Origin: Cryptomeria japonica | Lineage: Eukaryota > Streptophyta > Pinopsida > Cupressales > Cupressaceae | Assembly: GCF_030272615.1 (NCBI RefSeq) | Contig: NC_081408.1 | Location: forward strand, 310,761,118-310,825,117 | Length of the DNA: 64,000 nucleotides | Direction: 5' to 3' | Shown here: positions 23,412-35,875 of the stretch, piece after piece | Layout of the letters: each line of letters starts with the position of its first letter | Position numbering within the stretch: position 1 is the stretch's first letter | Translations under genes and position numbers: made by a program | Notes under the pieces: generated by a model | Seen by the model: only the letters and a program-made list of their open reading frames with translations | What the model was told of the DNA's origin: nothing | The model's database searches: none

Positions 23412-25456
23412 GGGATGGTCACATGAGTGGTCAAAGTTTTAGTTTGGATAGGTTGATGTTGTTGACTTGATGGATACTTCATTTCGAATACCCAAACTCA
23501 CTATGTCTAATAGAGGGTTTGTTCAACAGGCCCCTATAGTAAAGTACATCAAATTATATGGATAAAGTCTCTCGATATGAACACTTGATTTGACTAACTT
23601 GAATACCTAGCTAGGTATTATTGTCGTTGAGATAGTTGGATGATAAACTCTTGATCACCTGATTTGATACTCCCCTAATCTTGTTGGATGAAAATCTTTC
23701 CTAAAGATAATTTGAAAAGTTGATAACCACCTCAAAAGATGCTTTGTAGGATTTGAAAACTTCTCCACTTATGATTTCTCCTTGTTTGAACTGATTTTTT
23801 ATTTATTTATTTATTATTTGTTGATTGATACTTAGCAACATGTTTAATCATTTGTGACAAGAATACATAGCACACATGAAGACAATGGTCATCCTAATGC
23901 TAAATATTTAGTGTATGCTATTTTGAGGATGTGTTCAAATCCCTGATGTTTTCATTGGTTTGGATACAAATAAAACACACCAAGTAGACTCTTTATTCAA
24001 GGGTCATTGACAATATCATAGCCCACTAGTCTCGATACTCCGTCAGCTCAAACAACCTTGTCACCCCCTAGAGGGTGCCCATTTTTTTGCCTTTTTTCAA
24101 AAATTAACCCAAAGAGAATTGCTCCTCAATTGAGTATTTATCTTGGGAGATATATGGTGAGTAACCTTGAGGGTGGATTCTTCCCCACCCTTGCACTATG
24201 ATATTGCCAATGTATGGCAATTGACTTGGCTCAAAGCTTCTACTTCTATGGTTCCTAGTAAAGATTCCATTCGGAATGAAAAATGATAAACTTAATTAAG
24301 AGGCTTTCCAACCTTTAGAACAAAGGCTTTTCGCATCACAAGGATACTAGGGGAAGGCTATCAAATACACACTTCCATTGGAGGGGATTTTTGTCAGCCT
24401 CCACATTTGATTATAGTGGGTTGGTAAACTTGGCGATAAAGTCGCTACCCATTTGGGTCGTACCCTTCTCTTTAGCCCCCTAAAGGATTTAACTGCTTGA
24501 AAGTAAAGAAAGCATAAAAGAGTGGGTTTAGCTTTTTTGTCACCCAATTAAGGGGAGAGCATATACCTACCACTTTCAAGACAGGAGTATAAGTGTTCGT
24601 TTTAACCTTCCATAGCAATGTGATCTATCCTCTATTTGGAGATGTTGCTCCAATAAGCATGGTGTTTATTTTAGGCCCCCATAGCAAATTATTTTCTAAA
24701 CTAGGAATTGGAAATCTTGGTCAACAAAATGAAAATCATTGCAAAAAGTAACTTGCTTTGTAAGAATGAACAAGTTGATTGTTATTTTTAACTTGCAAAA
24801 AATTAGATTGATTGTTCTTTTTACCTTTGCAAGAAAATGAAAGATTGTTGTTCTTTTAAGAACCCAAAATTTGAGGTGTGAATCCAAACTTTGCAAGAAA
24901 GTAAATGTTTGATTTGTTGTTCTTTATGCCTTGCAAATGTAATTATTTTTAGAGCCCAAAAACAAGTGAGATACTTTTGAGAACACCAAATTGAAAAATG
25001 AAGTTCTTTTTACCCAAAAGGAAATATGAGTTCTTTTTAACCAACTTTGAAAAAGCTAGAAAAGAAATCACTAAATCCTAACGTAACTCCTCCAAATTTG
25101 TAAGAACCTATTAGAAACATGCAATGAAAAAGAAGCTAGTGAAAATACAAAACCTAGGTGGGCTTCCACAAGCATAATTTCAAATCTTGGTACAAATTTT
25201 TCACTCCTGATCCTGAAATGCCCTGAAATTTGACTACATTTGAAATTTGGAGGATCTTCCAAAAACTAGATTTTGCATTATAACTCCTAGAGGTCCGAAA
25301 CCCCTCTCAAACATCTTGACAATATATATGGAATATAACTTAAAGTATAAGTTCTCTTTTCTCTTTCTTATACTTAAATGTTATATTTTATATATATTGT
25401 CCTTCCACAAACCTTATTTAAAGATTTGATTACCAATTTTGCACTCTATTTCAAAT
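23412..25456. other. No gene seen; AT-rich with degenerate short repeats
   Basis: No supported coding region. From 24700 to 25060 the sequence has loosely repeated 'ttgcaagaa' and 'gttctttt' phrases. If the primer-site call at 25792-25808 is right, this would be the leader of a minus-strand gypsy-type element. Confidence 0.3.
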
Positions 25457-25700
25457 GTGCCAGAACAGAGAACATATGCGCTAACACAATTGTCAAATGC
25501 TCTAAACTATCTGTCAAATGTGCTAAAATATCTGTCAAATGCACTAAAAGATTTGTCAAATGCGCTCAAATATTTGTCAAATGCGCTAAAATATTTGTCA
25601 AATGTGCTAACAGATTAGTCAAATGGGCTAAAATATCTATCAAATGTGCTAACCTGCGTTACAAAAGTGCTAACCTATTAGATGAATGCGCTACCAAATT
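25457..25700. repeat. 21-bp minisatellite (tgtcaaatgcgctaaaatat-type unit)
   Basis: About ten to twelve tandem units of 21 bp with variable positions. Because the unit is a multiple of three the array stays open on the plus strand and would encode repeated (V/I)KCAK(I/R)F blocks, but nothing else supports a protein. The array sits close to the LTR-like junction at 25813. Confidence 0.85.
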
Positions 25701-25791
25701 TCACACAGGCGTGAAACTAGATTACAAATGCATTAAATTTACTTTTATGAGAATTAGACAGGATATTACAAGGATATGAGTGAGGCTTGAG

Positions 25792-25813
25792 CCCCATAGT
25801 GGGCGCCAAAAAT
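25792..25813 (-). other. Possible Ty3/gypsy primer binding site and LTR edge
   Basis: On the minus strand the sequence reads CAACA, a T run, then TGGCGCCCACTATGGGG, closely resembling the primer-site region of plant gypsy elements of the Athila/Tat type. This would place a 5' LTR to the right (from 25813, TGTTGAGG on plus) and the internal region to the left. No second LTR or gypsy polyprotein was found in the window. Confidence 0.4.
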
Positions 25814-27913
25814 GTTGAGGTTAAAGTTGAATTCCAAAGAAATGTCCCGAAACTTGTTAGTCCATCATAAAATATAAAAAGGAAACTTAACTTCAACCAA
25901 TGATGTAACATGAAGTAAATGAAATAAACAATATTATATATCATCCATGATTTACATCTCATTGTGTCCTGACTCCACTATTCCTGGTTGCAAATGATTT
26001 TCTCTCAAACAAGCACTGGTAGCTTCCAAGATGGCATATGAAGAATGGACTGATAGTTAACTGATACTATGATATGCATATGCAAATGATTTAAGCTAAC
26101 ATGATATTAAGCTATGATAAGAATTCTAAAATTGCTAATTGCTTCAAACTCAAACTCACGGATGCAAGATGAAAACTCTTAGAATGACTATATAACCTAT
26201 ATAAATCTTGTGCAGGCTTCAAAATCGTACTATGCAAAAAAAATTCAAATTTTATTTAATTTTTTTTTTGCATATTTTTTTAAAATGTTTTTGGAAATTA
26301 AATTTGTATGCAACATTCACTGTCCATATCTATGCATGCATATGCATGTATAGGTAGTACCTACGCCGATTTCAGGTGGCATACCTACCATAGTGCATGG
26401 AATCTTAGAGATTATAGGGGAATATTCTACCTTAACAATTTTTCGGTGGTCATTATTTTTTTTTGGCAATTTTTTTCAGGGAGGCAAATCTTTTCCAAGA
26501 AGGGAATATTTTGGCATATTCACTAACATCAACATGACATCAGCCATATGGTCAACTTCTGGTCCCCTTTCAATCTTTCCTTGCGCTAATTGACATATGC
26601 TTTATTTTTGTCATAATTTGGGCATACAAAGTCAAAATCATGCAAATGAGATATTAACAAAAGCTGATTCCATTATAAAAAGTAGACCTAGATGATGAAT
26701 TATGCCAACAATAAAGTCAACTCCATACCACCACAATCATCGCCATACACCAATAATATTGAAAAAAAATTAATGCCAATCTTAAAAATTGATTCCAATC
26801 TAAAAAATAACCCCAGCATCAACATGACATCAGCCATATGATCAAATTTTCTTTCAATCTTTCCTTGCCCAAGGCATGTAAGCCTTAGCTCACCATTTAA
26901 GTGGTCACAGACAGGCTATTTTTTTAATAGGCAAAAGAACTTTTTGGGCCCCCATGTGCAATTAATATTCTAAATAATAACCTTCAAAATTGGGCGCACG
27001 TGCTCCTCTTATGTGCCCGTGAATGTACCAAAAACCACGATCAAACGCTCCAAAAAAATCTTGATGAATCCACCCGTACAATCCAATAAAACAATACTCA
27101 GGATATGCGAGCTCCACCAACGAACTTGCAATGCACAAAGTAAATAATTTTCAAAGACTAAAGTCCAATCCCTAGCCAATCTGATCCTTGAAGCTTGCCA
27201 TGAACTGTAGGAAAAAGCAATATGCCACCCCAGCTTCAATACAAATGATGACATGTGATGGCCAAAAAATATATGCTGCACATGGATCAAGGGTTGAAAG
27301 CACTTCATCAATAAAGTGCTTGATCATCAATAATGATATGTTGCACATAGATCAAGAGTTGAAAGCACTTCACCGAACATAGAATGCACAAGCCTGGAGT
27401 TATAGTCGACAATTGATCTAGAAACTGCCATAGACTGAGTCTATGAAATCTGCATTCCAGCCAACGGAGCTTATGAGCCAATCTGACATGATATCGCCTC
27501 CAATGAAGAGGCTAGGCTGATCCACCATCCCTCTGCCATGCTCAATGAAGAAGTCAAAAGTGCCATTCAAAGACTCCTCAAGCCACAATTATATGATATC
27601 ACCCAACCTCGAAAATACCAAATGTGAGCATCCAAGCAAATATTGTATCAGCCCTGTAAGGAATAAATTGCCTAACAACCGAACCACAGGCTATTGATCA
27701 TGTCAATAAGAAATTCGTAGCTACGAATAAGAAAAACGGGAAAAAAGGGTTTAAATGCCGGTAACTGAAATCGTAAAATCAAAAGGAAGAAACCAAGATC
27801 TGTAATTAATTCGATGTAAGGAAATGCGTCAATTGCAAACCAAAACTTCCTTAAATTTAACCTCAAAACCTATTAATGAAAATTCTCAAGAATGGAAGGA
27901 GATGCTACAAGCA
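25814..27913. other. Non-coding, possible decayed LTR
   Basis: No supported coding region. Includes poly-T/poly-A runs (26230-26290). The phrase 'atcaacatgacatcagccatatg' occurs at 26528 and again at 26818. A further small duplication (gatcaa.ggttgaaagcacttca) is at 27286-27308 and 27350-27372. These indicate local tandem duplication. Confidence 0.35.
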
Positions 27914-27926
27914 GGCTCGATACCAT
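27914..27926 (-). other. Possible copia-type primer binding site
   Basis: Minus strand TGGTATCGAGCC directly follows CAACA, one substitution and a small shift away from the initiator-Met primer site TGGTATCAGAGC used by the intact copia element. An LTR would begin at 27926 (TGTTGGATTATTG on plus). No partner LTR or gag was seen. Confidence 0.3.
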
Positions 27927-28307
27927 GTTGGATTATTGACTCCACCCAAACCACAAATAGCAAATTCGTCTTCACAGTAAGAGAATATGATAGTTTCATC
28001 AAATGATGAATGTATTTGAGATGCTTAACAATGTATATTAGCCTTGCTTATAAAGAAAGGCCAGAGGATATGAGAGCCCAAGATGACATCTAATGAGATG
28101 CAAGGTTAGGTGAGAGTAGGTAAACTAAATCACATGCCAACTATACAACACAAATATTTTAATGCAGCCTAAGAAATAATCTTTCATAGGCAGTAGTACT
28201 TTTCTAAGATGAAAGAGAGCAATATGTAACCAAATGACCAATAGTGAAGCATCAATGCCATATGAAGGGGAGACCTCATAATCTAACAAAAGCATCCAAG
28301 GCTTATT

Positions 28308-28385
28308 TCCAACCATTAGAACCACCTCTTCATGAAGAGGTGAGGAGATTAGAACTACCTCTTTATGAAGAGGCGAGGAGATGTC
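28308..28385. repeat. Direct duplication with internal palindromes
   Basis: A unit of about 34 bp (ttagaac.acctct, catgaagagg.gaggaga) is present twice in tandem. Each unit contains a palindrome (cctcttcatgaagagg in the first). Confidence 0.7.
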
Positions 28386-29837
28386 GAGATCCACCAAAAT
28401 GTGAGTGGAGGTAGAAAGTCCCATATACAAAGTAGTAGATCACTAACCTTAAAAAATGACTCGTAGAATTCTTGGTGGCCTCAAAATAGAAGGGGAATAT
28501 TTGATAGCTTCACCCACATCAGACACACAAAGAGTGGTTCAATAAGAGGGTTAAAGAAGTAGAATAAGGTTTGATCATGAGAGAGTTCTCTCTCCAAGCC
28601 CAAATTTGATCTAGGACCAAGTTATGATCCTCTAAAGATGAAAAATAATTAATGAAAGCCTTCAACACAAGGGAAGAGTTATATCTTACCAATCAAAAGG
28701 GGCTTCCAAACATATCACACCCACAAAAAATGGCAGTAGTTGAAAAAAAGGCATGAGCTTTAATGAACCACAAAAACACTATTATTATTATAATGACTAC
28801 TAATTGATATGATAGATTTGTAGCTTAAACCATTAGAAATAAGTACAGATAGATATGGTTTATGAGAGGACTTATCAATGAAGCATCGCAATAAATCTAT
28901 GTCACTACTAGAGGAAAATAGTTTGCAAGGGAAAGTTATCTATAGAATTTAAACAAAATTGAATTATGTGTTAATTAGGTTGCAAATATGACTTTGACTT
29001 AGACCTAATATATGTCTAATAGATATTATAACTCTTGGTTTTATATGTAGGATTTTAGAAATAACATTAAAATCTCTACTGGATATTTTTGATAATGAAA
29101 CTAATTATTCAAAAAATTAAGATTGTAATTCTCAACAAGAAGGGCTTTGATTTGGATAAGTATTATGTTGTTGGATCAAAAGAAAGATTTCTAATGCATT
29201 TTGGATTCAAACCACTTTAAGAGGTGGTTCTATTCTTTTGTGGAATTTTGCCATAAGGTTTGTTCTTCTCTTGGGTGGGGTGTTGTGGTTTATTATTGTG
29301 TTTTGTCTCCCAGTGTTCCTTAATAATTTTTATTATCATTGATTGCTATTTTCACTTTTAGGATTTGCCCACTCTAATTCATAACTTTAACTAGAATCAC
29401 TTACCATAATCCAAAATTAAAGAAATACAATTGAAATTGAAACCTCAAATAAATAAAATTAAAAAATTCATTACTTCTCACTCTACAATTAAAAGTATAC
29501 AATTAATTATAACCTAATGTTTTGGATCGATACATTATTTTATATTTGAATGGATAGCTTAATTAAATGAATAAATAGCTAATTGAAATTCAACAAATAG
29601 AAACTTAAACGACACCAAACTATTTTTAACCAAAAATTGATGAGGCAAGACAATACATAATTACTTTCAATTAAAAATGATACATATTCTAATTATTTTT
29701 ACATAGAAACAAATTCAAAATATTCTACCAATATTTTTTTGTTTTTAACTACTATAATAACTGTTATTCTTTGACCTCTTATTTTTATTGAATAAAAAGA
29801 AATATTTTAGATATTTCCTTAATCCATTGACAAGGAT
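28386..29837. other. No gene seen (downstream flank of the diterpene synthase gene)
   Basis: AT-rich DNA with no supported reading frame, beyond the 3' end of the diterpene synthase gene. Confidence 0.45.
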
Positions 29838-29841
29838 TCTC

Positions 29842-29847
29842 TTTATT
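29842..29847 (-). terminator. Candidate polyadenylation signal AATAAA for the diterpene synthase
   Basis: Minus-strand AATAAA lies about 45 nt past the stop codon at 29891-29893. A second AATAAA lies at 29784-29789. Position and sequence fit a plant near-upstream element. Confidence 0.45.
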
Positions 29848-29890
29848 AATAGCACCAGGTGGTACTATCTCAAACACTCTCTTTTAGAAT

Positions 29891-32800
29891 TTATGATACA
29901 GGATCAAAAATAATTGCCCTTATATGTTTAAGCATTGCAGTGGGAGACGTGATTTCATCACTGTTGAGGTAGTATAGGTGGACAATTTTGGCTAGATTCC
30001 AATATAACTGCTTGCTCTCGCGAGGTAGAACGCTAGGCTGCAATAAGTTCCTCAGTAGTTTTTGTGTGCTTTCATTTACTGTTTGTCTCATCCACTCAGT
30101 AGCATTCTCAACAGATGTCCCTGGATATTCTTTCATGAACAGTGACACGGAGTTGATCTTTCCTTGCTTGGTCTCCCTCTGAAAAACATATGAATAATTT
30201 ACTTTCTCATCTCAGCATTTCATAAAAATTGAAGTATTGCAAAGACATGATTTGGTTGAGATGTTTCAACTAAAAGTATATTATAAGTTTTAATCTGTTT
30301 AGATAGTTCATCTTAAATTACAATAATAAATTGTTTTTTAATTGAAAAATCATATACTTTGATATCAAAATTTAAAATATATTGTTTAAATCCAACCTAT
30401 TACCTCGTAGGTCTGAATGTCATTCAAAAGACGCCCACAAATACTGACGAGATCCATTAGACTGTTGTACTCATGATGGTTGATGGTTAGCTCTGAAATC
30501 TCAGGCTCTACAAAATAGAGTGCTGTAAAAACAATTGGTTCCAGTCCGATAGTAATTTTTCCAGTTTCGATGTATTCCTCCAATGTTGGTATATATCCGT
30601 GTTTGACCCATTCAGCCTCCTCCATCATTGAGATTGCTAGCTTGTACCACTATAAGATTAAGCACAAAAAAGCATTAATGGGTTATTCTAACGATTTTGT
30701 TTTATAAAGCTTGTTGAAAGAAATTTTGTTCCCATCCTGCACAATATAAATGAACCATCAAGTAATTCATATTCGTGAAAAATATACACACCATTTCCCT
30801 TAAATGGGTGCTCACATCCCTGCCTTGAAAGACCCAGGCATCCTGAGCAATATCATTGACAGTGTTATAAATTGCAGAGAACAAAATTTTCACATTGTCC
30901 GAATGATTACAAATCACTGTTGGATCCCACCTGCGAGACATTTGAAACAAGTAATATAAAGATATTAGTTTTTCACAATTCATAATAGTTCTTGATATAG
31001 TTTCTAGATTAGTTTATGTGAATTTGTTTGCATCAACGGTTCGAATCACACTCTGTGATCCATCATCAGGATGAAGCTCATGAAATAGTAAAGTAAAAAG
31101 TTGGGGATCTATCATCCTGACGATGGATCACCGAGTGTGATCTGAAACGTTGATGCAAACAAACTCACACAATCTAATCCAGAAACTATATAAAGAACAA
31201 GTAATATAGGCAATTCCTCTCTACATATACAGAATTAGGGTTTTTAGGGTGGAATGTATGATAGCTATATAACTTATGATACAATTACCTCTTAACAGCA
31301 TCAACAAAGTACTGAAGCTCTTCAATGGAGTCTGAACTGGCCACGTCATAAAAATCATCCATTAACACAGTAAGAGCTGCAATCTTAGTCCATACGATGC
31401 GTGCAGTAGACATTTCAGGGCTAAAAAGTGTTGAGGCAGCAGAAAAATAGGAGTCTACAACAGTGTTTCGAGCAAAGTGTAGGCTACCAAGTTTAGAGTC
31501 TACACTCCATCTGTTATGGTAGACAAAAACAGAAACCCTTATCAACCTCTCAGTGTAAATCTAACTCAGTGGAGGGAGTCGTGTTATTCCAATTGTTTCC
31601 AAAAGCTTTGTACTTACTTTTCTAACTCCTGCAAGTCCTCCTTTTGCACTGCTAGGCAAATATTGTAGTCATTTTTGGCTAAACTTAGAAAACAATCATT
31701 GCCTAAACAAGGGATTCTGCAATCGAATTTCAAGGATCAATTTTTAACACTATTGAAGTAGGTGATATATACTTTAAACCAAAATAAATGAAATGGACCA
31801 TGTAGATCTATGAAAGGTTACCGGTAAGAGGTCTTTCCTATCCGAATATCATCAAAACCAAAGTTTTTGATGTATCTTAGATGTTCTATTCTCTCCAAAC
31901 TAGCCTTCCAAGGGACAGCGAGCGCATACTTAACCTGCGAGGAATGGATTGCCTACAAAGCTTAATCAAAGACATAATTTCAAAGAATAATCATTTCCAC
32001 CCTAAGGATTAAGTTTATTACCTCTTCACAGAGGACTGTATTTTGTTCATCCATTTTGATATTCTCAAGATAGTTTTGGGAGAGGGATTTTGCTTCTTCC
32101 AAAACTCTTTCACCTTGAAACATCAACTGAGATGCTTTGTACAAATTCAGCATTGCTATCACAGCTTGGCCACTATTTTCTAGAGATTGTAGGAAGACGC
32201 CATTTTTTAAATAATTGAGAAAGAGATCTACAGAATTGTTCGTTTCATTAGTAAGAAACAAAAATTTATTGAATTATGCATCACATGAAATGTCCCCAAA
32301 TCTAGACTCTAGTAGTAAATTATTCTTTTGAGTTAGAAACTACCATAACCAAAATTGCATATCCATGATAACTGGTATTCATGCTTAACAGACAAAAATA
32401 TGAGAGACAATCAATGGAAAAGTCAAAACATTGTTTGGTTTGTTCGAAAAACCTGGAGACACATCATATCCATTGGATCTTAGAACCCTGAAACTGATAG
32501 AACTGTTAATTATGTCTGATGTTGATGATATTCCCTGAATTATTTCATTCTCTTTCCAGCATCTGCCCATTGAAAATATTGATTTCAGAAAAAACGGAAA
32601 CCAAGGATAGAAACTACATTATCCAATCATAAGCAAAGGATTTATCACTTACCTATAGACATTATCTAGAACTTGTTTTGTCTCACATTTGAAATGTCTT
32701 GCTATACCTAACCTCTCCAACATATCCACCATTGAAAGACCAGTAATCAACTTTATGGGATAAACACTAGGCACTGCACCAACAAAATAATGCATGTTCA

Positions 32801-35281
32801 ATGTGTATGAACATGATAAAATGTTATCAAAGCATATACATAAACTTTTAAGGACCAACCTCCACTCTCCAAATTTCCTAGCATTGAATTCAAATACATA
32901 AGGCAATTAGATTTTTTAGTATGCATCAGAGCACAAGCAGTTGCAGAGGGAGAATGGAAGAGTGAGCCATCCGTGCTCTCATGTCTTAACACTTTATCCC
33001 AGTCAACAATGTTCCGAATACCCTCAATGATGAAAACCATAGATGGTTTATACTCATTGAGATGATCTATTCCTATACTGGAAAAATGAAAGCAAGAATC
33101 AAACTATAAGAATAAATAAAAATAAGTACGGGGATTCAAAAGTATTGAATAAATAAACTAATTGTAAAAATTACCTTTGAATAAATAACCGACTGCAAAA
33201 ATTAGCTTTGAATAAATAACCTGACTGCAAAAATTACCTCTTAAGGATTTGTTCTCGCTTAGTGAGCATTAGTTCTATAGGAGGCGAATCATAAGGGAGG
33301 TCTAAGGACAAGTCTCTTGCATCTTCTAACATTGCAGCGAAGATCAGATCAAATCCAGTGGGATTATAGCAATCCTCATTGGTTATTTGTCCGATATTTT
33401 CTTTTATAAACTTCAAACCTGTTGAAGAATAAAAGATGACCCAAAATCTTACAGGAGAGATTCTATATATATGTACTTGTAGATCAATATGTAGACATAT
33501 CACACTGAAGCATATAACATAAGACTCAAAATTTTATTGACAAAAATGTGATATAGTTAGAGGATATTCATGCTCATGAGAATATATTTAACATAATGTC
33601 GATTCTAATTGAATGAAAAGAGATGATTACGATTCTTTTAATATTAAAAATAATGAATATGTTTGTCTTGTGAATTATAATAATAAAGCATACTACATTT
33701 ATTATCAATGTTAAAAATAAAAAAAAATGTTAAAAATAAAGCTTTCAAATGTGATGATAATGAAGGAAACATATATAAGAAAATATCTAATAAAGAGATG
33801 GAGAAGGAAGTGTGCACACATGTATGTGTATATATACATATATATGTGTATATAATATATATACATATATATGTATACGAGTATATTTATATATATGTAC
33901 ATATATTGACACACACAAATATATATATACTCATGTATATATATTTAAAAAATGAACATTTTAATATCCACAATAATTGAAAATGGTTTATAGCCAAATA
34001 TTTTGAAAAAATATTTTTACCCATGTTCACATTTTTTATGCCAAGATTCCATCTTTTAAGTGCAATAATGCATGCCAAGGTGTGAGAAAGATGGTCTTTA
34101 TTATAAGGAAAGTTTGATAATCCCCAAGATCCATTCGAGAGTTGATTGTCCATTATCCATGAAAGGCATTGTGGGAATTGTGGTAATTGAGAGTTTTCCA
34201 AAGAGGGGACCATTGCTACCCAAGCTGTATCATAAGGTGAAACATATGCATGTCCTTTCTCAATTTCTGAAAATAAAAGTTGTATCCTCTTAATATCAGC
34301 ATCTACGCACTCAAAAGTAGAAGAAATTTGCTCTGTCTTTGTATGAACAACCTATCAAATAACCAGATGCACAATTAATAAATCTAATATAGACACATGA
34401 GAGATTTCAAAATTATCCTTTATAAATTTCTAGAAATAAAATAAATAGCAATTTTATTTATACTTCAAAATGTGAATTTAGTCACTACAAAATACCATTG
34501 CCGATGGTTAGTATAGTTGCACTTTCTTACCATTATGAAAGTTAAATCTGTTTTAAAAATTCACCTTTGAAAAATCTGTGTTAAGGGGTGTACTTGTACT
34601 TGTAGATTTGAAGACCTGACATGACGTTTTACCATGAAAGAACTCAGAGATAGCAGATCCTATCAATAAATGATAACAAAACATCAATACGAAACGGATT
34701 GAGAACTTAATGAGAACTTAAATGTATAATTTTTTCTACTAACAAAACTTGAAATTTATCTTAAAAAAATCAAAATGTGTATGATATGCTCCACACAAAA
34801 TTTTGAACTTCCAATTATAAACTCTCCAGTAATCTCATCTTCCAAATCATTATGATCAATGCCTATTCATATGAGATAACTAAGAGCTAACAACATCTTG
34901 TTACAGGCAATTTGGAAATAAAAAGAAGTTAATTTGCATTCATATGTGTATGATCATTAATGCTATTAGATTTCTATGATCTATAGAAATATTCATTAGC
35001 TATTGTGTATGAGATTTTTAACATCATTGATCATAAAATTTAATTCCAAACATTGATAAATCTCATACACAATAAAATTCAAAAATAGCTAATGAATACT
35101 CATATGACCTATCATATGAAAAACTAGACATACAAATTAACAGCATTTCACCTGCATAACTGGTGGAAACATTGCATTTTGCATTTCTGAATCGCCATTG
35201 AGAAAATCTGGCAGATGGGTATGGAGATGGAAGCACAGTGGTTGCAGAATTTAGGATGACAGAAAAGTTAAGAGCTCCCAT
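29891..35281 (-). CDS. KSL: ent-kaurene synthase-like class I diterpene synthase, 14 exons, intact
   Basis: Exons, 5' to 3': 35152-35281, 34565-34659, 34021-34351, 33238-33418, 32860-33077, 32653-32773, 32453-32562, 32022-32227, 31822-31934, 31618-31716, 31289-31510, 30792-30930, 30404-30649, 29891-30178. All introns are GT-AG, phases match, and the product is 832 residues with no internal stop, near the usual size of plant three-domain diterpene synthases. Residues 1-50 are Ser/Arg-rich, like a plastid transit peptide. SPYDTAWVA (113-121) and QLSNGSWG (145-152) mark the gamma/beta domains. The class II DxDD site is DIIN (375-378), so cyclase activity is not expected. Class I motifs are complete: DDFYD (586-590) and NDIQTYERE (731-739). 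The PI[IV] Ile that favours kaurene in the family is kept (I694), but LGPIVLPALY is changed to [10 protein letters not shown]. Expected substrate: a copalyl-type diphosphate. Assignment to the TPS-e (kaurene synthase) branch rests on motif order; the product is unknown. Confidence 0.9.
30990..31195. repeat. MITE-like inverted repeat inside a diterpene synthase intron
   Basis: Arms of about 90 nt pair across 'gatagtttctag.ttag', 'tttgtttgcatcaacg', 'cacactc.gtgatcc' and 'catcatcaggatga' on the left with their complements on the right (ending 'atccagaaactat'). It lies wholly within the intron between exons 11 and 12, so it does not alter the coding sequence. It could fold into a long hairpin in the pre-mRNA. 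Confidence 0.8.
33815..33945. repeat. TA/CA dinucleotide microsatellite in a diterpene synthase intron
   Basis: Dense imperfect (TA)n, (TATG)n and (CA)n sequence within the intron between exons 3 and 4. The Tyr/Ile-rich open frames on both strands here are consequences of the repeat. Confidence 0.85.
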
Positions 35282-35402
35282 ATTTGCTGATCTCGATGAG
35301 AATAATGCTATTTGATTATGTGAATTGATGTTTAAATGGAGTGGTTTGTGTAGGAAAAGACAAAGATGGAATATATGAGAAAATCCGAAAGATCCATAAT
35401 TG

Positions 35403-35410
35403 TTTATATA
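35403..35410 (-). promoter_or_regulatory. Candidate TATA box of the diterpene synthase gene
   Basis: Minus-strand TATATAAA lies about 120 nt upstream of the ATG at 35281, a plausible spacing for a plant core promoter with a short leader. Similar AT-rich words are common nearby, so support is modest. Confidence 0.4.
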
Positions 35411-35616
35411 ATCTGTACAACTACTTTTGTTATAATAATAAAAATTAAAATAAATCTATTTAATATTTGTATTGTTTTACAACTTTTATCTATTTAATCT
35501 CTTAGAGTATAATTATAAAATTTATATAAATTCAAAGATAAATTTAATAATTGTAATGATTATATGGAAAGAAATTTGATATTCATTTTAATCTAATACA
35601 GATAAGAACTTGGGTT

Positions 35617-35875
35617 CACTAATACATTTGGAGCAGTTTTCGGATGAGCATTTCCCATGAGCTATGGGATTTCTTTTGTTTTGTCGGATTAATTTGGTTT
35701 TTTTTCAAAAATTACCTCGTCTTCGTCGGAATTCCGACACTAGTACATTTGGCCTCAAATTCCGACGAAGGTTTCCGACGGACAAGGCATATTGTGATAA
35801 AATTTGATTTTTTTTCTTTAAAGTGCCCGAGTTCGTCGGAATTCCGATGGACTCAGGCACTTTAAAAAAAAAAAA
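35617..35875. repeat. Palindromic repeat with two CACTA-like termini
   Basis: CACTAATACATTTGG begins at 35617 and CACTAGTACATTTGG at 35738; the latter matches the terminus at 20952 in reverse. An inverted repeat (cttcgtcggaatt at 35721-35733, aattccgacgaag at 35758-35770) flanks the second. A near-perfect palindrome spans 35817-35866 (tttaaagtgcc ... gtcggaattccga ... ggcactttaaa). No coding sequence. It looks like remnants of a small non-autonomous DNA transposon about 340 bp upstream of the diterpene synthase start. Confidence 0.6.

Noticed and set aside
25378-25779. Cys-rich protein of 133 residues, or a CRISPR-like array
   Set aside because: It is a contiguous 21-bp minisatellite without spacers; the open frame follows from a period divisible by three.
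32453-32562. Bifunctional class I/II diterpene synthase
   Set aside because: The class II DxDD site is DIIN, so the protonation-initiated cyclase activity is not expected.
33708-33980. Tyr/Ile-rich open frames on both strands
   Set aside because: They arise from the TA/CA microsatellite in a diterpene synthase intron.
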